DNA from: Bisporella sp. PMI_857
Taxonomy: Eukaryota > Ascomycota > Leotiomycetes > Helotiales > Helotiaceae
Reading direction: 5' to 3'
Length of the DNA stretch: 64,000 bases
Assembly: GCA_021307315.1 (NCBI GenBank)
Contig: JAJSPD010000035.1
Coordinates: 310,001 to 374,000, forward strand
In this document: positions 1-12,184 of the stretch, one piece after another
How the letters are laid out: every line of letters starts with the position of its first letter
Position numbering within the stretch: the stretch's first letter is position 1
Program-made: the position numbers and the translations under genes
Notes under the pieces: generated by a model
What the model was told of the DNA's origin: nothing
Database searches by the model: none
What the model saw: only the letters and a program-made list of their open reading frames with translations

Positions 1-3000
1 GCCCACTTCTGGTCTCAATTGTTAGTGCATCTCCATCACCTTCTTCATCTTCACGTTCGCCGGGAGATGTGCTAATCTCTGCATATTTCTGCGGAGTTGA
101 TGATTGGTCTATAACAACCTGAAGTTCGGTATTTTGTGGGTCGGGTTCAGCTACCGCTACTTCGATTTGACTCTCATCATCTGACTCGTCTGGAGCAGTG
201 GTAAAAGATTCTAATACGGCATCTTTCTCTGAAGTTGATTCCTGAGACGCGCTTAGCTTGGTATCTTGGGTGTCTTCGGGCACCGAAAGTGCTCTATCTT
301 CGTAGACTGGTGTGAAATCTTGTAAGAGCTGTGCAGAAGGAGAAGGTGCGTCAAGGAATTCATCATCTTCCTCGATAGAAGAAGAGTATGCGAGTGGTAG
401 GTGGGCCGTTTCATCTCTGGTAGGTTGTTGTTCCATAGAAACTTGCGTGGAATATTCATGGGTGCCGTCCAAACCATAAATTTCGCCATCTCTTCCAGGA
501 GAGAACCTGCGCTGTATAAAGTCATCCACAGCTGAAGCTGGATCGCCAATCACAGGCTCATTCTCAGCCTCAGAATCATCTTCATCATTGCTGGTAGGTG
601 CGTGATTCTCCTTATCTTGCTCCGCGTCTTGAAGTGCTGCAGCAGGCGAAGGAAGGACCAGATCCGGACTGGTTAAACTATGAGTAATCGCAGTTTCAAC
701 CCCTGGAACATTCGCGGGAATGTTGACATCGGGTATTTCTGGAACTACGACAGGAGCATGTTCTGGCAGTAGCGATGGCATGTTTTCAAGCGGAGGCCGA
801 CTGCCAGATCTCGATCTCAATTCGTGCAGTATAGGAGTGGTGGCTGTGGCATAAGCGAGAACGATTTCGTCAGCCTCTATAAATGCGGCGGATCCGATTG
901 CTTCTCCCGTAGAATAATTTCGAGCTTTAGTCTGCTCCGATGGCTCGTGGTTGCCATCATCGGTGAGAACATCCGCTGGCTCAGTCGTGTCTATGATAGT
1001 GGTTGATTGAATCTCCATCTGTTGCAAGCCATGAGGCTGTTTATGAACGTGAGAATCTGGAGAGTCTGCCAGTATATCATTGTCCGCTTCCAGTGGTTCT
1101 TCCTCAATGTTCTCGATACCGGCGATTTCTTGTTCTCCATTTTGTGGGATTGAGGTTTCCTCTGTTTCCATTAAAGTACCAGTAGTGGTTTCTACTTTCC
1201 CGTGTGAAATTAGAACAGCTCGAACTTTAATATCTGATCAGCTTCAATGAACCCATGTAATTCAAGAAATGCATACCTTCGCCTTCCTTAACAGTGGTGC
1301 AGCCACTTTCGCTCCCATCACCCTCTGCCTGAGCATCCTCCTTGATTTCCTCGTCGCTTTCACTCTCTTCCTCTCTTTGTTGCCCTTCCTCGTCACTATA
1401 ATACATATTTTCTTGAACAAGGCGAGGAGAAGGGCTCCGAGACGGAGAAGTAAGCTTAGCTGTCATTGCCTTGGCAGTCTCTTCATCGTCAGACGACAGT
1501 AGATCAATAACCTCCGGCTTTCCCTGTGCCAACGGTTGTTGGGGCTCTTCCTCTTCTTCGTCATATATCTCCTCATCTTCCATACCCTCATCAGCCTCAA
1601 AATCATCAAATTCGCCTCCTTCGGAATAGTAATCCTCTGAGTTTCGCTCCTCCTCTTCTTCGTCTTCCTCATCATCTGAGTTGTCTCCTTGCTCTCCATA
1701 ATCAGAGAAGCGTCGGCTATGAGTTGGCTGTTCATTCACATACAGCTCCTCATCCTCTTCGTATTCTCCCTCAGAACCATATTCGCCTTGATCATATTCT
1801 TCGCCGAATTCTTCACCCTCTGCATCTTCATCAACCAGAACATTCTCATTCTCCTTGTCAGATTGATCCTCAAACATGCTATGTCCTTGATCTTCTTCGT
1901 CATACTCTCCTTCTTGCTGTTCGCCATCATCATCACTTTCTGTCAAATCAACTGCTGCAGACTGCGCACTATGTGATCGTGACATGACAGTAGATTGTGC
2001 GCCTGAATATACTTCGTCATCTTGAGGTTGCTCCAAAGTTGGTAATTCTGGATAAGGGATATTAGCCACAGGCCGCCATGGCGAATGTATTTCTTGTTCT
2101 GGAAGGTCTGGATATTGTGAGAGTGGTGGCGCTGACTGCATTTCATGCTGCTCATCCTCATTGTACTCTGGAAGCTCTGGGTACTTTGTTGGCTCCGAAT
2201 AGCTTGAAACAGGGTCCGGGTTCAGGTTGGGCTGTGGAATTTCATGGTCCAAAGGATCTTCTTTATCGCTTTCCTCAGCATGTATTTGCCGCCCCAGTCG
2301 TAGTTCACTGCCAGCGCTAGCTACTTGTTGAAGATGTGATGGAGATCGCTGTTGATTGACACTCGCCCAAATTCCACGTTGACCCTCAAAGGGAACTTCT
2401 TCCATGGGCTCAGTTGTCGTGTCCTCCACCGTTGGTGGGACCCTAGCTTCAGGGCTTCCATTAGCTCTGATTGGACTAGCAGAATAAAGATCCTCACGAT
2501 CATCAGGTGGCGAAGTTCCATGTATGGGCGACCGATTATCTTGGAATTGTGCAATTGGCGATACCAATGGCAGCGAGTCGGATGGGATAGGTAGTAGGTT
2601 TGGAGAATCTGGTAGTTGTAGCGTACCATTAGTTGTGTCTAGTCGATGCGGCGAATTAGGAGCTGATAAGGCAATCTGCGGTAGCTCTGGTGCGTCCACT
2701 TCTCCTGGACTAGACCTTCTAGCCTGTACCGCAGTTTCCGTCTGTGTGCCATTGACTTCTACCGACTTGATAACTTCTGTCGTCTTATCCGCGGACTCCA
2801 TCATGAATTCCGGCAGATCTTCCAAAATGTCGGTCTGTATACCTTCATCAACCATAACTGGTGCTGGCGGCACTTTCTCCACCGTTAAACTAGAGTCCTC
2901 TAACTCCCTCTCCAAGACCTCTTCAACCTCTGGGCTTGGGCTCCTGGAGCTAAACCGCCACGTACTGCTTAGCCTAACACTCCTTTTCCCGCTCCCAGCA

Positions 3001-3644
3001 GGACTCCCATCCTCCATCAGAAACAAATCACCCCCATTATACAACGGCCCACTCCCATACGTGACCCTTCGTCTCTTATTCCCATGCGGCGTGCCATCGT
3101 CCTCCCTCCTCCGCGTTCTGGGATAAATGCTAACAATGGGCTCCGGCTCCCTCACCGGGCTGGGAGGCCGTTCTTCAACTGCTGGTTCCGGGGGCGGATG
3201 ATCAATATCGATAGTGTGCACATCTTGTCTCATCTCCCGCCTCCATTCGACCTTCAACCTTTCCGTGAAGCGCAGCTCAAACTCTACGCCTCGTCCTGGA
3301 CTCGCTGCGTCTATTCCCGCAGTGACGAATTCCGCTCCTTCTAAGCAGAGCAGGACCTCATCGCCGCTCGCAATCCCACCCTCTTTGACAAAGCGCGCCG
3401 AGCTGCCGCAGAACTGCACTCGCACCTGCCCTCTACTTTTTCGAAGTCTGAAATCCGGTTCTGCCAATAGAAAAGCGACAGATCCAGTGGCAGAGCTGAA
3501 GGGCCATGTCAATGTAACAATAACCTTCAATGTCCTCGTTTCCAACCGCTCAAGTTGTGGTGTGAGTTGCGCAATCGGAATCTGTGTGAGAGTGGAAAGC
3601 TCTAGAGGACTAGGAGCAGTTGATTCTGGATGCGCAGGCGCCAT
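1..3644 (-). CDS. Large acidic protein with N-terminal Telo_bind (POT1/Cdc13-type) OB fold, partial
   Basis: The gene runs leftward from the ATG at 3642-3644 and leaves the window at base 1, so the C terminus is missing. Exon 1 is 1277-3644 and exon 2 is 1-1224. They are joined across a 52-nt intron (1225-1276, donor GTATGC, acceptor AAAG), and reading on through exon 2 stays open to the edge, giving at least 1,197 residues. Residues about 12-150 resemble the fungal Telo_bind OB fold (motifs LTWPFSS, AFLLAEPDFRLR, GQVRVQF, GDEVLLCLEG), which in this superfamily binds single-stranded telomeric DNA. The rest is low-complexity: many SP sites, then very long Glu/Asp tracts (about residues 520-770), looking disordered. 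A role at telomeres or in ssDNA binding is inferred from the domain. I cannot tell whether this is the functional Pot1/Cdc13 or a paralogue. Confidence 0.8.
1225..1276 (-). other. Intron in Telo_bind gene
   Basis: On the minus strand the donor is GTATGC at 1276 and the acceptor AAAG ends at 1225, with a CTGAT-type branch site near the acceptor. Without removing it the reading frame stops at 1227. With it removed the frame stays open for a further 1,224 nt. Confidence 0.75.
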
Positions 3645-4332
3645 CGTGGCGGCTACTGAAGAAGTGATTATTAGATATTGGCGGTTGCGTAGGAAAGATT
3701 ACGGTAGGTGTCGTAAGGTCATAGCTTGTTGGTTGGGTCGAAGCTGAATTTCAGTGTCGTAACGCGACAATGAACTTCAAAAAGAATGACGCGCCAGAAT
3801 GCGTTAGGCCCACTTTTATGGTTTGCTTCTATCCGCAAGGTCAGCCCTTACGAATATCACTTCCTATTTAACTCTTACGAACAATTGGATTCATGTGTTA
3901 ATTGCTTAAAAGTCTAAGTATTGGATCTAAATATTATTTGACTTTAAAATTGAAGAACAGGAGATGCAAATATTATATAGACGATTAACGACATTTTGTG
4001 CTACAGCTGCCAGGGCTGAGAGGCCTTGGGTTAAGAAACCCAAAGTCTACTACGTTAGAGTGCAAGATTAGGCATGAGGGGTTTGAGCGGGAACAAGTCA
4101 TAGATGGGTTGAGGGGACTGATGGGAGGGAATGCGAAACGATATCCATGACCAGCATAAGATACAACGTGGATATAGACCTCATCTTTGTAATTACATAC
4201 AGCCATGTTAATCAAACAGAATATACAAACCCCAGACGCCACAATACCATCTACGCCAGTAAACACAAGCACCGCCCACTGCCATCGTCCGAGGTATTAT
4301 CCATTAACCCAGATGAACTTAAGGGAAAGCCT
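3645..4332. other. Intergenic, no gene seen
   Basis: This 688-bp stretch holds the promoter of the Telo_bind gene and the 3' flank of the next minus-strand gene. Bases 3860-3990 are AT-rich. Short open frames here have no coding character that I can support. Confidence 0.5.
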
Positions 4333-5676
4333 TCAATCATCACCCTTAGCACTAGCACTCTCCCAAACTTCAAAGCCCTCTTCGGCCTTCTCAATTGGCT
4401 CTAATAGCGCCGCCTTAGGCGCAAGTATGAAGTCGTCCTTTTGCATTAGCATGTCTACATCACCAAGCGAGGGAGCAGAGACATCGATGTCCTTGCCGTT
4501 GATATCAGCGACGAAGTCGAATGTTGACGTTGGGATGATAGGTTGCTCTTGTTCTTCCTCAAGAGTCAAGTTCTCATCGTCATCGACAGGAACTAAGAAG
4601 ACATCGCCCTCACCACATCCCACGGCGTAGTAATCCTTAGCTTTCAGATCCCCAAGTGGATTCCGATCAATATCACACTTATCCATCTCCACCTCGCTGG
4701 TCCTCTCCCCACGAGCGCGTGTCGATGTCTGAGATACATCATCCATAGGCGGCACGTTCTCCTTTCCTCTATCTGCTCTCTCCGCAATAGCATCTTCCTC
4801 ATCACTCCCCAAGTCCAGAGTACAAGCGCCATGCTCCATCAGGTTCGTAGCCAATTCCTCTTCTGTGTCTTCATGAATATCAAAGAACCAGCCGTCCTTT
4901 GGCGCAGGTCTCCAGAGCTCGGGAATAGGAAGTACTTCTGCCTCTTTCTCCTTGGGCATAGCAGCAGGAGCGCGGGGTTTGTAGGAGGGAATGGTGCCTG
5001 AGAGGGCAGCGTCAATAGAGAAGCCAAGCCCCGTAGAGGCAGAAGAGGAAGCAAACTTGGGCGGATCGATGCGTGTGAATGGACTGCCTGTTTTGCGGCG
5101 GTTGAGAATACCAATGCGTTTCCGGGATGGTGAACGTCCCGCAGGCACGCTCAATGGCAAGGAAGTGGAGATCTTGGGTGCGGGCGATCGAGTAGGGAGA
5201 ATAGGACGCTTTACTGGAGAAGAAACGGGCTTCAGACATGCAGAGAAGTCGCTAGGTGAAGGAGGGGCTTTGGTGAGAAAGTAATTGACAGGCTTGGAGG
5301 GGGCAGAAATGGTGGAGGAGATCTTGGATTTCTTGGGTGAGAGGAAAAGGATTGGGTTGATGTTTTCGCTGTCATCGGCGTCGAAGGCTGTAGCCTTACG
5401 CTTGGTAGGGCTGGTGAGTGCTATATCGTTTGTAAGATTCTGCATTGCTTCAATTGATAACGGAAGAGGGTAAAAAGAGCGAGTAGAAGCGACCGGAATA
5501 GAGTGGTGAAGCGAAGGAACGACCATGAATTAATAGAGGTTAAGGGGACAAGGCTAGATGGAACAAAGGTGAAGCGTACCATTTTGACGGTTCTTGAGGC
5601 TCGTGAGATTTTGTAGACGAGCTTGGTTCAATTCACCGAAAGGTTGTCTCGTTGTCGCTGCCATCGTTGTTGCCAT
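4333..5676 (-). CDS. Conserved fungal protein with CDK sites and a KEN box (candidate APC/C substrate)
   Basis: Exon 1 is 5580-5676 (ATG at 5674-5676) and exon 2 is 4333-5447, joined across a 132-nt intron (donor GTACGC at 5579, acceptor ending at 5448), giving 403 aa. The ATG at 5526 would make a longer uninterrupted frame but lies inside the intron. The spliced N terminus has a compact motif (RQPFGELN, then RLQNL and SLKNRQN) that looks conserved. In the N-terminal third are four full CDK consensus sites (SPTK, SPKK, SPVK, SPSR) and a minimal D box RPIL. A KEN box sits at about residue 261 (GKENVPP), after a conserved-looking segment DGWFFDIHED. The combination suggests a cell-cycle protein phosphorylated by CDK and degraded through APC/C. 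That is inference, and I do not recognise a named yeast orthologue. Confidence 0.75.
5448..5579 (-). other. Intron 1 of KEN-box gene
   Basis: Donor GTACGC at 5579 and acceptor TTGAAG ending at 5448. The join keeps frame across an Ala codon. The intron contains an in-frame ATG at 5526 that could mislead start calling. Confidence 0.7.
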
Positions 5677-7535
5677 CGTAGCTTCTTTCTCTTGTCTCCC
5701 CTGAACCACAGAGCAACAGAGCACGAGTGAAGTGCCAACCGACCAAACGTAGGGTAAGAGAGCTCAATAGACAAGAGAGTAGAGTCAATCACTTGATGTC
5801 GACAGTGGAGCAGTGAAGGATGAATTGAATTTGTTGTTGTTGTTTATCCCGTTCACAGCTCAGACTCCAGACACAACACAACAAAAGAGACAAGATGGGG
5901 GAAAGTGCAGTATATCAAGCCATACAGCAGACCCAATTCCCGGCCGTGGCATCACAAGTGGCGATGCTGTCCGCCAATCCATCCAATTCCACTCGTCGAC
6001 CTCCCCCTACTCCGTGCATCCTATTTAGCGTGTCCTTTCGCGTTGAAGCGTGTGCCATACGCGAGTCTGCCCAATCACTTTCCCCTCAACCACGAAAAGC
6101 GGAAATATGGGCTTGGCGAAATTGTTCCTGATGCATTCTTTTCATGGCAGATGGTTGGAGGAGCTGAGCGTTAAAGCAAGGGGGAGTGCATTTGTCTCAC
6201 GGTTTCCATGTCTCAGATGGCCACGCGAAGAAAAGTATAAAGGAAGACCGCGTCCCCGCGCGATTTGGAGGTGATTCTGGCGACTTTATGCGTCTTTTAT
6301 GCAGGGTGCGAGGAGGTATACCTCTGTGCATTATTATATCAGACTTCATCAACCGCTGGGCGTTTCCTCTTTACCAATTATTCCTCCTGTTACTTGAAGC
6401 AGCAAAGATGGTGAGACGATTCAAGGAGATTTTTGTTGCGGAATTGATTTGCAACCAGATCATCGAGTTGGTCTTTCTTCATCCAAGCGACGACCTGCAG
6501 AGCGAAACCAGAGCTTTGAGAGCCTAGAGAGGTCGTGATACGTCAATTGAGAGCTTCAGGTATTCTGTTGGAAGTACTATTTGCTATTAGCTAGCGAAAA
6601 GCAGACATGTTGAATGACGAGAAGAAGCTAAATTCATAATGTTAATTGACCCATGAACCATTTCGACATCTTCGGTCAATAGATACAACATGCGTTCAAG
6701 TGCACCAGAGCCAGTACACTTACTCCAAGCTCAATTCTCTCGTTGATCCTCACTCGTCGTGATCACAAAGCCTTCTTTCCCATACCACCAATTACATGTC
6801 TTGGTACCACAAGCAGGACGCGCTTCTGCGACCTCGATCCTTCTTCCCTATAGTATCGACTTATTGGTTGTTGGAAACACCTTCCTTCGTCATGGCTATG
6901 CAATCATATCTTCCCATCGCCCATACCTGCCTTCGTACTTGTCAGAATGTGGCTCCATTGCGCGACCTTGTCGTCTCATTCGGGACGTGATTAGGCTGAG
7001 GTTATTCGAGGCTGTCATCGTCATCCTAATCGGGATTAATGTGGGCGGCGTGCTTGTGCGGTAGCTGAGGTGCATTGGAGTTTCTACGAAGGACGTGACT
7101 TCGGCTTATCTGTTCAGCTACACGGGACCATAAAACACGGTGAGAGAAATGCCGTGTCCTACTACGTAGTAATGTCAAAATTAGACACCGAAGCATTGAA
7201 AGACAAAATCCAGGCAGTCTTGGAGCGCTAGTGTGCATTATACCCTATGCTATATGATAATCCCAACCATGCGACTTGTAAATTACCCATGGAAAAGTCT
7301 GGTTGGATGTGGAGCATGCCAACTAGGCATCAGCCATTTTTGCAATCGTCTTATTGTCAGTGAAGCTAGAGAAAAAAATGGAGAAGAGACAGATTATCAT
7401 GATGCCATCCATTAAGCCTCCGCCACAAGTCCATGAGAAATACATGAGATCTCCAACAACCACCACAGCCCGCCCCAAGTCCGTATCAGAATCAAAAAGA
7501 AGCTATTAAACATCATCACGCAAAGTAAGGCAAAA
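5677..7535. other. Intergenic, no convincing gene
   Basis: About 1.86 kb between the 5' end of the KEN-box gene and the 3' end of the SAM decarboxylase gene. Several plus-strand frames of 60-113 codons occur but overlap in different frames, lack domain motifs and look like chance. I see no tRNA or repeat. Confidence 0.45.
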
Positions 7536-9178
7536 TCAGAAGTCGACCTCACCAACGCGTGGGGCACGTCCGCCTGTCCAATCATCGCGTTCATAATATC
7601 GGAAAACGAGGTCATATCCATCAAGATAATGAACGATTCGATCAGTGCAGCGATACCCATTGATCTTATCCATCCGGGCGCTCCGGGCTGTGCGCTTTTG
7701 GCCATCAACCGCGACCGTGTCGGTGGAGATAGAGCGGCCCAATTCGCGTACCTCAAGAGAGTTGGCCTTCGCCTCGAAACGAGTAACACTAAACCGACCT
7801 GGCTTGAAAATATTAACTACTTGCTCGATCACGTCGTTTGTCTCTCGGCCAGTTTGATGGCCTGGAACATTAGTTTCGAAGCTGGCATAAGAACACTGAG
7901 GCTCAGGTGTGACGTGGACCGTGAAGTAATGGGTGACAGCCCCAGCTTGGTCTGGTGCTGGAATGACACCATTAGCAGAGAAGCCGCATGGACTGAAAAG
8001 ATAGGCATCAACACGAGCATCTGGGTAGCGAGAGTTGGGGTAGACATCGGATAGGCCACAGGCTTCAGAGACAACAGTGCCAAGTGCATGTCCCTCAGTG
8101 CTGGGCTCAGGGAAGCTAGCATCATCTTCGGGTGTGTTCAAATCTCTGTTATTATCAGACGAGGTGCAGCTGAAGACGTCGAATGTCTCATCATTGACCG
8201 AGTTGCTAGCAGTGGTTCCACTCATACTCATGTGGGTCAAATCCCCATTTAGTGTCCCCAAGCTATTCTCAGCATCCTTACGTGCTTTCTGAGCACTCGA
8301 ATAATTCTCTTCCGCGACCGTACTCGCGTGTTCGAGATAGAACTGCTTGCACGTTTCAATATCCAAATCGGTCATGAGAACTTCCAACGTTTCATCATCG
8401 GCTCCGCCTGGCCCAAGACCAAGCGCAGTGCTGGCAGGAATTTTGATAGTCTTAGTATGGGTAGGAACTCGCTCGTCAGGTGTACGTGGAGGTGTGGGAT
8501 TGGGTGTTGTCAAGTAGAGGTACCAATGATCACCATTCATCTTTCCAACCATGTAGGCGCTTCCGCCAATAAACATATCATCCAAAAACTGAACCTCGCT
8601 CTTCCAGCTGCGGTGTGGCCCATGTTGCTTATCCGGGAACAAAAAGTTCTTGCGACTATAAAACACCCGGTATGGAGTGGCTGCGGTCTTAATTTCGTTC
8701 AACGACTTGGTGTTGTGTGAAGGGAAACCAGCATCAACAGCAGCAATTCGTAACATGCGGCGGAGTCCAAGAAGGAGGGTAGTGGTACCACATGTCTTAA
8801 GAATAAGCTTGTGTGGGAACACGAACATGCTCGATTCCGAGAGGAGGTAGGCGTCGACATGCTCAGACTCAACAACAGAAAGGACCTTGCAATTGACCAT
8901 ATCGAGCATTTCCTTCCAGGTTTCGGCGGAGACCGCCTTCAATCCACCCTTATGTGCTCCATCTGGGAGGCTATCGGCGGCTGGAGCGAACCATACTTCG
9001 AGCAGTTTCTCGGGACCTGTTTCTTAATTAGCAGGGCTACTATCAAACAGACGTTGTGCTTACCCTCGAATGCATTACTGGAATCAAGATCGATGGTAGC
9101 CTCACGATTGATTGTTAAGTGAGGTGTACCTTCAGAGGGTGTGAAAGTGTATGAAGCCGGCATTTCCCGATTGTTCAT
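7536..9178 (-). CDS. SPE2: S-adenosylmethionine decarboxylase proenzyme
   Basis: AdoMetDC makes decarboxylated SAM, the aminopropyl donor for spermidine and spermine. Exon 1 is 9064-9178 and exon 2 is 7536-9016, with a 47-nt intron (9017-9063, GTAAGC...ACAG) that splits the conserved FEGPEKLLEVWF motif; 531 aa. The self-cleavage site LSESSMF is intact, so Ser100 should become the pyruvoyl cofactor. KTCGTT (the conserved Cys), GFSANG and VHVTPEP (the processing Ser and His regions) are all present. The chain is longer than animal enzymes because of an insert at about residues 210-330 (rich in Asn/Ser/Asp), common in fungal versions. Start: the ATG at 9176-9178; an in-frame ATG five codons downstream (MPAS) is an alternative. 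Cytosolic. Confidence 0.96.
9017..9063 (-). other. Intron in SPE2
   Basis: 47 nt, donor GTAAGC, acceptor AAACAG. The join restores the invariant EGPEK motif. Confidence 0.9.
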
Positions 9179-11239
9179 AACTATGCAATGGCGACTTTTA
9201 AGCCTCGCTTTGCTTTCTCGAGGTGCCTTTGCCTAGGCTGAAAACTCAATTATTTTAATCCAAGACTTGGGCTGATTCCTACTCTTCAGTTTCTCCCTTG
9301 CTCTCCGATAGTTTCTTAGCTCTGTGATTGACCGTTTGTCACTGGCCAAGTACTGTGAAGCACTATCTGCCACCCAGACGAACCTTGCGGTGTCCGCCTG
9401 AGAAGAGAAGGCCCACAGAACCGTGGGAGAGGTGTAAGTGCTGGCGGAGCCAGCAAAATAGACGTTATTTCAGATTGCCTTCAATGGGCGTTATGGAGGC
9501 CGAGTGCACAAGGGAATGAAGAAGTCCTTTGCGGAGGGAATGTTGACTCTTTTGTTGGCTCTCGTTCTGTAGAATCCGATACCGTATGTAGATACCGGGT
9601 CTAGCAGACGAGATATAATCTGCAGATATTTGAGAGTGGTTTTATATGCTTAGTAATTCAGTGATATGGGCTATCGAGGCCTATGTTTATTCACAAACCG
9701 TTAGCAATGTTTCAGAAGTGGCAGCTAAGAAACTGGTGCAATGAGCTCTTCCACACCGCACTTTTTATGTGGCGTTCCGCAGATTTTGTAATCTGTTCAT
9801 GCCGTATATATTGCGGATCTAGGCTGCTCGGCGTGCCGATAGTATCATATCTGATTGTGAATCGCTTCGATCTGCTCGTCTGCACATATACCAGTGGGAC
9901 TGCCATGCCACACAAGGCATACCACAACGAAAATGCCCTGGCATTCTTCTTTAAAAGAGGCTACTTACTTTGCAGGTTTGGACAGAAATCTCAATAGATC
10001 TTTAGTGCTCATATGGTGGTGGGCGGTATCCTAACGATTTGCGGTGTGACAGTCCAGCATCTGTGGGACACTGGCTGTGGTGAACTGCAGATGCAAATTC
10101 AGTAGCGTATAGAGCTCATCTGTGAGCTCCAAGTATTTGGGAGACAGAGCTGATCACTGTAGCAGCATAAATAGAGCAGTTCTGATTATATTGGTTGGTG
10201 GTGCAAAGGGCTTTGCGATGTCAAGTTGTGGTCAAGTGTGTTCCCAAAATTTTCAGGTGGGGCAATGAATTTCTGGAAGAACCTTGAGGGCTTGCACGTC
10301 ATTAGCCGCTACGCTTTCATGAGATGAGTTTTGTTCCAGGAGGGACCAATCCAATTCATTCAAGAAGTATTCTCTGACGCTCACCTGCTTTATCGATCCA
10401 GATCCTCCTTCAGCAATGTGGCTAGCAAAGAATGAAAAAATAGTGCACCTCGATAGAATTGAGTGATTTATCATTCTCCCCAGCGAGATCTGATTCCTGG
10501 TTCCTGCCCGGGCCGCAATGTCCCGTGTTCTGTACCCCTCATTGCTTAAGCGAACCCCTATTTGTCTTACTACTAAATGGTTACAAGAAAAAAATGGCCA
10601 AAGTTCTTCTTCGGCCATCACAGCATTGAAGGGAGCTGTATGAATTGAATAGATGGACCTCGCTTCTGATAAATTACATAGAGGATGTATAACAATACCC
10701 CTGAAGATGATCACATTCAAACATATCAGGGGATAGTGGGTTGTCTTCCATTGCTTAATAGGCCGTTCTCAAAGCATGTCACTTTCCGTTGATCGTCAAT
10801 CAATCTAGTAGATAGTGGAATGCTAGGTCTTGCCCTAGATCTACTTAGAGACTCGACTAAAGAGTGGACACATGTGCCACGCTCATCGGGGAGGCACATT
10901 ATGTATTGACCCATTAGGCAACGTTATGCGAGCTACAGAGTACAATAGAAGCTAATGATCTGCTAAGCTGCCTTCCGTACGGCTTTAAGAAAGGCGCAAA
11001 AGAATTGTTCGATCGAGTAATTTATGCGAGAAATTTATAGTGTACGTCACATCTTTAATTACACAACGAGAGTTTTCTTGATATTAATTTGTTGTCTAGC
11101 TATATGAAGCTTGTGGATTACTTACCTCAATCCGCTACCTTCAATATTTGGATGGAACCAGCCACCCGTAGAATAGGGAAAATGAAAGGGACACTTGCCA
11201 ACTCACTCTCTATTCTATTTCATGTTCTCCGCCACTGCT
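9179..11239. other. Gene-poor stretch
   Basis: About 2.06 kb including the SPE2 promoter. The longest frame is a 155-codon minus-strand frame at 10253-10720 with no recognisable motif. Its possible continuation at 10726-10914 is in an unrelated frame. I do not call a gene here, though a decayed one cannot be excluded. Confidence 0.4.
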
Positions 11240-12184
11240 TTACTGAAACGTTTTTCTAATCCACTCATAGATTATTTCTCCATGCCCTTGGTGTGCTTTA
11301 TCCTCTTTCTTATCATCCTCACTCTCGTCCTGATGCTCCGCCACCACAGGGCGTGGCGAGCGGATTGCATCGAAGATGAAGCGATTCAGCTGCTCAGACA
11401 GTCCAGGTCTATCTTGTCTAGTTTGGATCACGATATTGAGGCGGTAAGGAGGAGATACGGCGATTGTCAGATTTGCTCGTCCCCGGCGGATTTGAATGCT
11501 GCGTTCTTGCATATCGAATTCTGTTTGGGAGACCGACAGATGGACAGATTGCTGTTGGGAGTTGAGCGGCCAACGCGGAGAGTCATTCTCTACACCATCT
11601 TCTATATCTAGCGTTATGGCATGAAGAGGCGAGAAGGGCTCGTCGTCTGATTCTCCAGCGGAACGAGGTCTATCTGATGAGACGGAGGCAGAGTCTCCAA
11701 TGACGTTCTCATCGTCGTTATTTTCGCTTTTCTCGTTATTTAATGGGAGTCGGAGGCTTTCACCTTCTTCTTCCTTTTGATTAGGTTGAAGAAGAGGTCG
11801 GTTGTGGCACGGGCAACCACCGGTGTTTTCGTCTTCGAAACCCTGTTCATAGTTAGAAGCACTGGAGGCTGACTCAAACTCACTATCTTTATTTTTATCT
11901 ACATCGACGTCACGAGTAACTGCGGCTAGATTCGTCATTGTGTCTCGACCGTGACCGAGACTATCGGTTTCATCTTCTCCAATGAAATCAGAGAGGTCTT
12001 CGCTTGCTATGCTTTCGTTCTCGCTTACATCTGCATCATTGGTGTCTTCGAAAGTGTGTTGCATGTCTTCCATCATCGACTCTACCTCTTGTATGAGCTC
12101 TGTCATGACCGAATTAATGGACTGGTTTGTATTACTATTCGCCGCCCGGGTGTTGGGGAGGGATCCGACAAACTGAGACACCAT
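11240..12184 (-). CDS. Acidic low-complexity hypothetical protein
   Basis: A single uninterrupted frame of 314 codons from the ATG at 12182-12184. The first 220 residues are rich in Asp, Glu, Ser and Asn and look disordered, with one CPCHN cluster at about residue 134. The last 90 residues are more ordered in character (RSIQIRRGRANLTIAVSPP, then VIQTRQDRPGLSEQL) and may be the folded part. No family is recognised. The opposite strand also shows a 138-codon frame with an apparent membrane segment, but that is what an acidic coding region gives when read backwards. The coding call rests mainly on length. Confidence 0.5.
   Translation of the reverse strand: MVSQFVGSLPNTRAANSNTNQSINSVMTELIQEVESMMEDMQHTFEDTNDADVSENESIASEDLSDFIGEDETDSLGHGRDTMTNLAAVTRDVDVDKNKDSEFESASSASNYEQGFEDENTGGCPCHNRPLLQPNQKEEEGESLRLPLNNEKSENNDDENVIGDSASVSSDRPRSAGESDDEPFSPLHAITLDIEDGVENDSPRWPLNSQQQSVHLSVSQTEFDMQERSIQIRRGRANLTIAVSPPYRLNIVIQTRQDRPGLSEQLNRFIFDAIRSPRPVVAEHQDESEDDKKEDKAHQGHGEIIYEWIRKTFQ

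Noticed and set aside
1526..1987. Plus-strand frames of up to 153 codons opposite the Telo_bind gene
   Set aside because: They mirror the acidic tracts of the minus-strand gene and have no domain or start context.
5448..5526. ATG at 5526 as start of the KEN-box protein
   Set aside because: The first 26 residues from this ATG lie in a credible 132-nt intron; splicing to 5580-5676 gives a better N terminus.
10253..10914. Minus-strand frames of 155 and 62 codons as a two-exon gene
   Set aside because: No splice sites keep frame between them and neither has a recognisable motif.
11195..11611. Plus-strand 138-codon frame with an apparent membrane helix opposite the acidic gene
   Set aside because: Reading an Asp/Glu-rich gene backwards gives Phe/Ile/Leu-rich frames. 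The minus-strand frame is over twice as long and starts with ATG.
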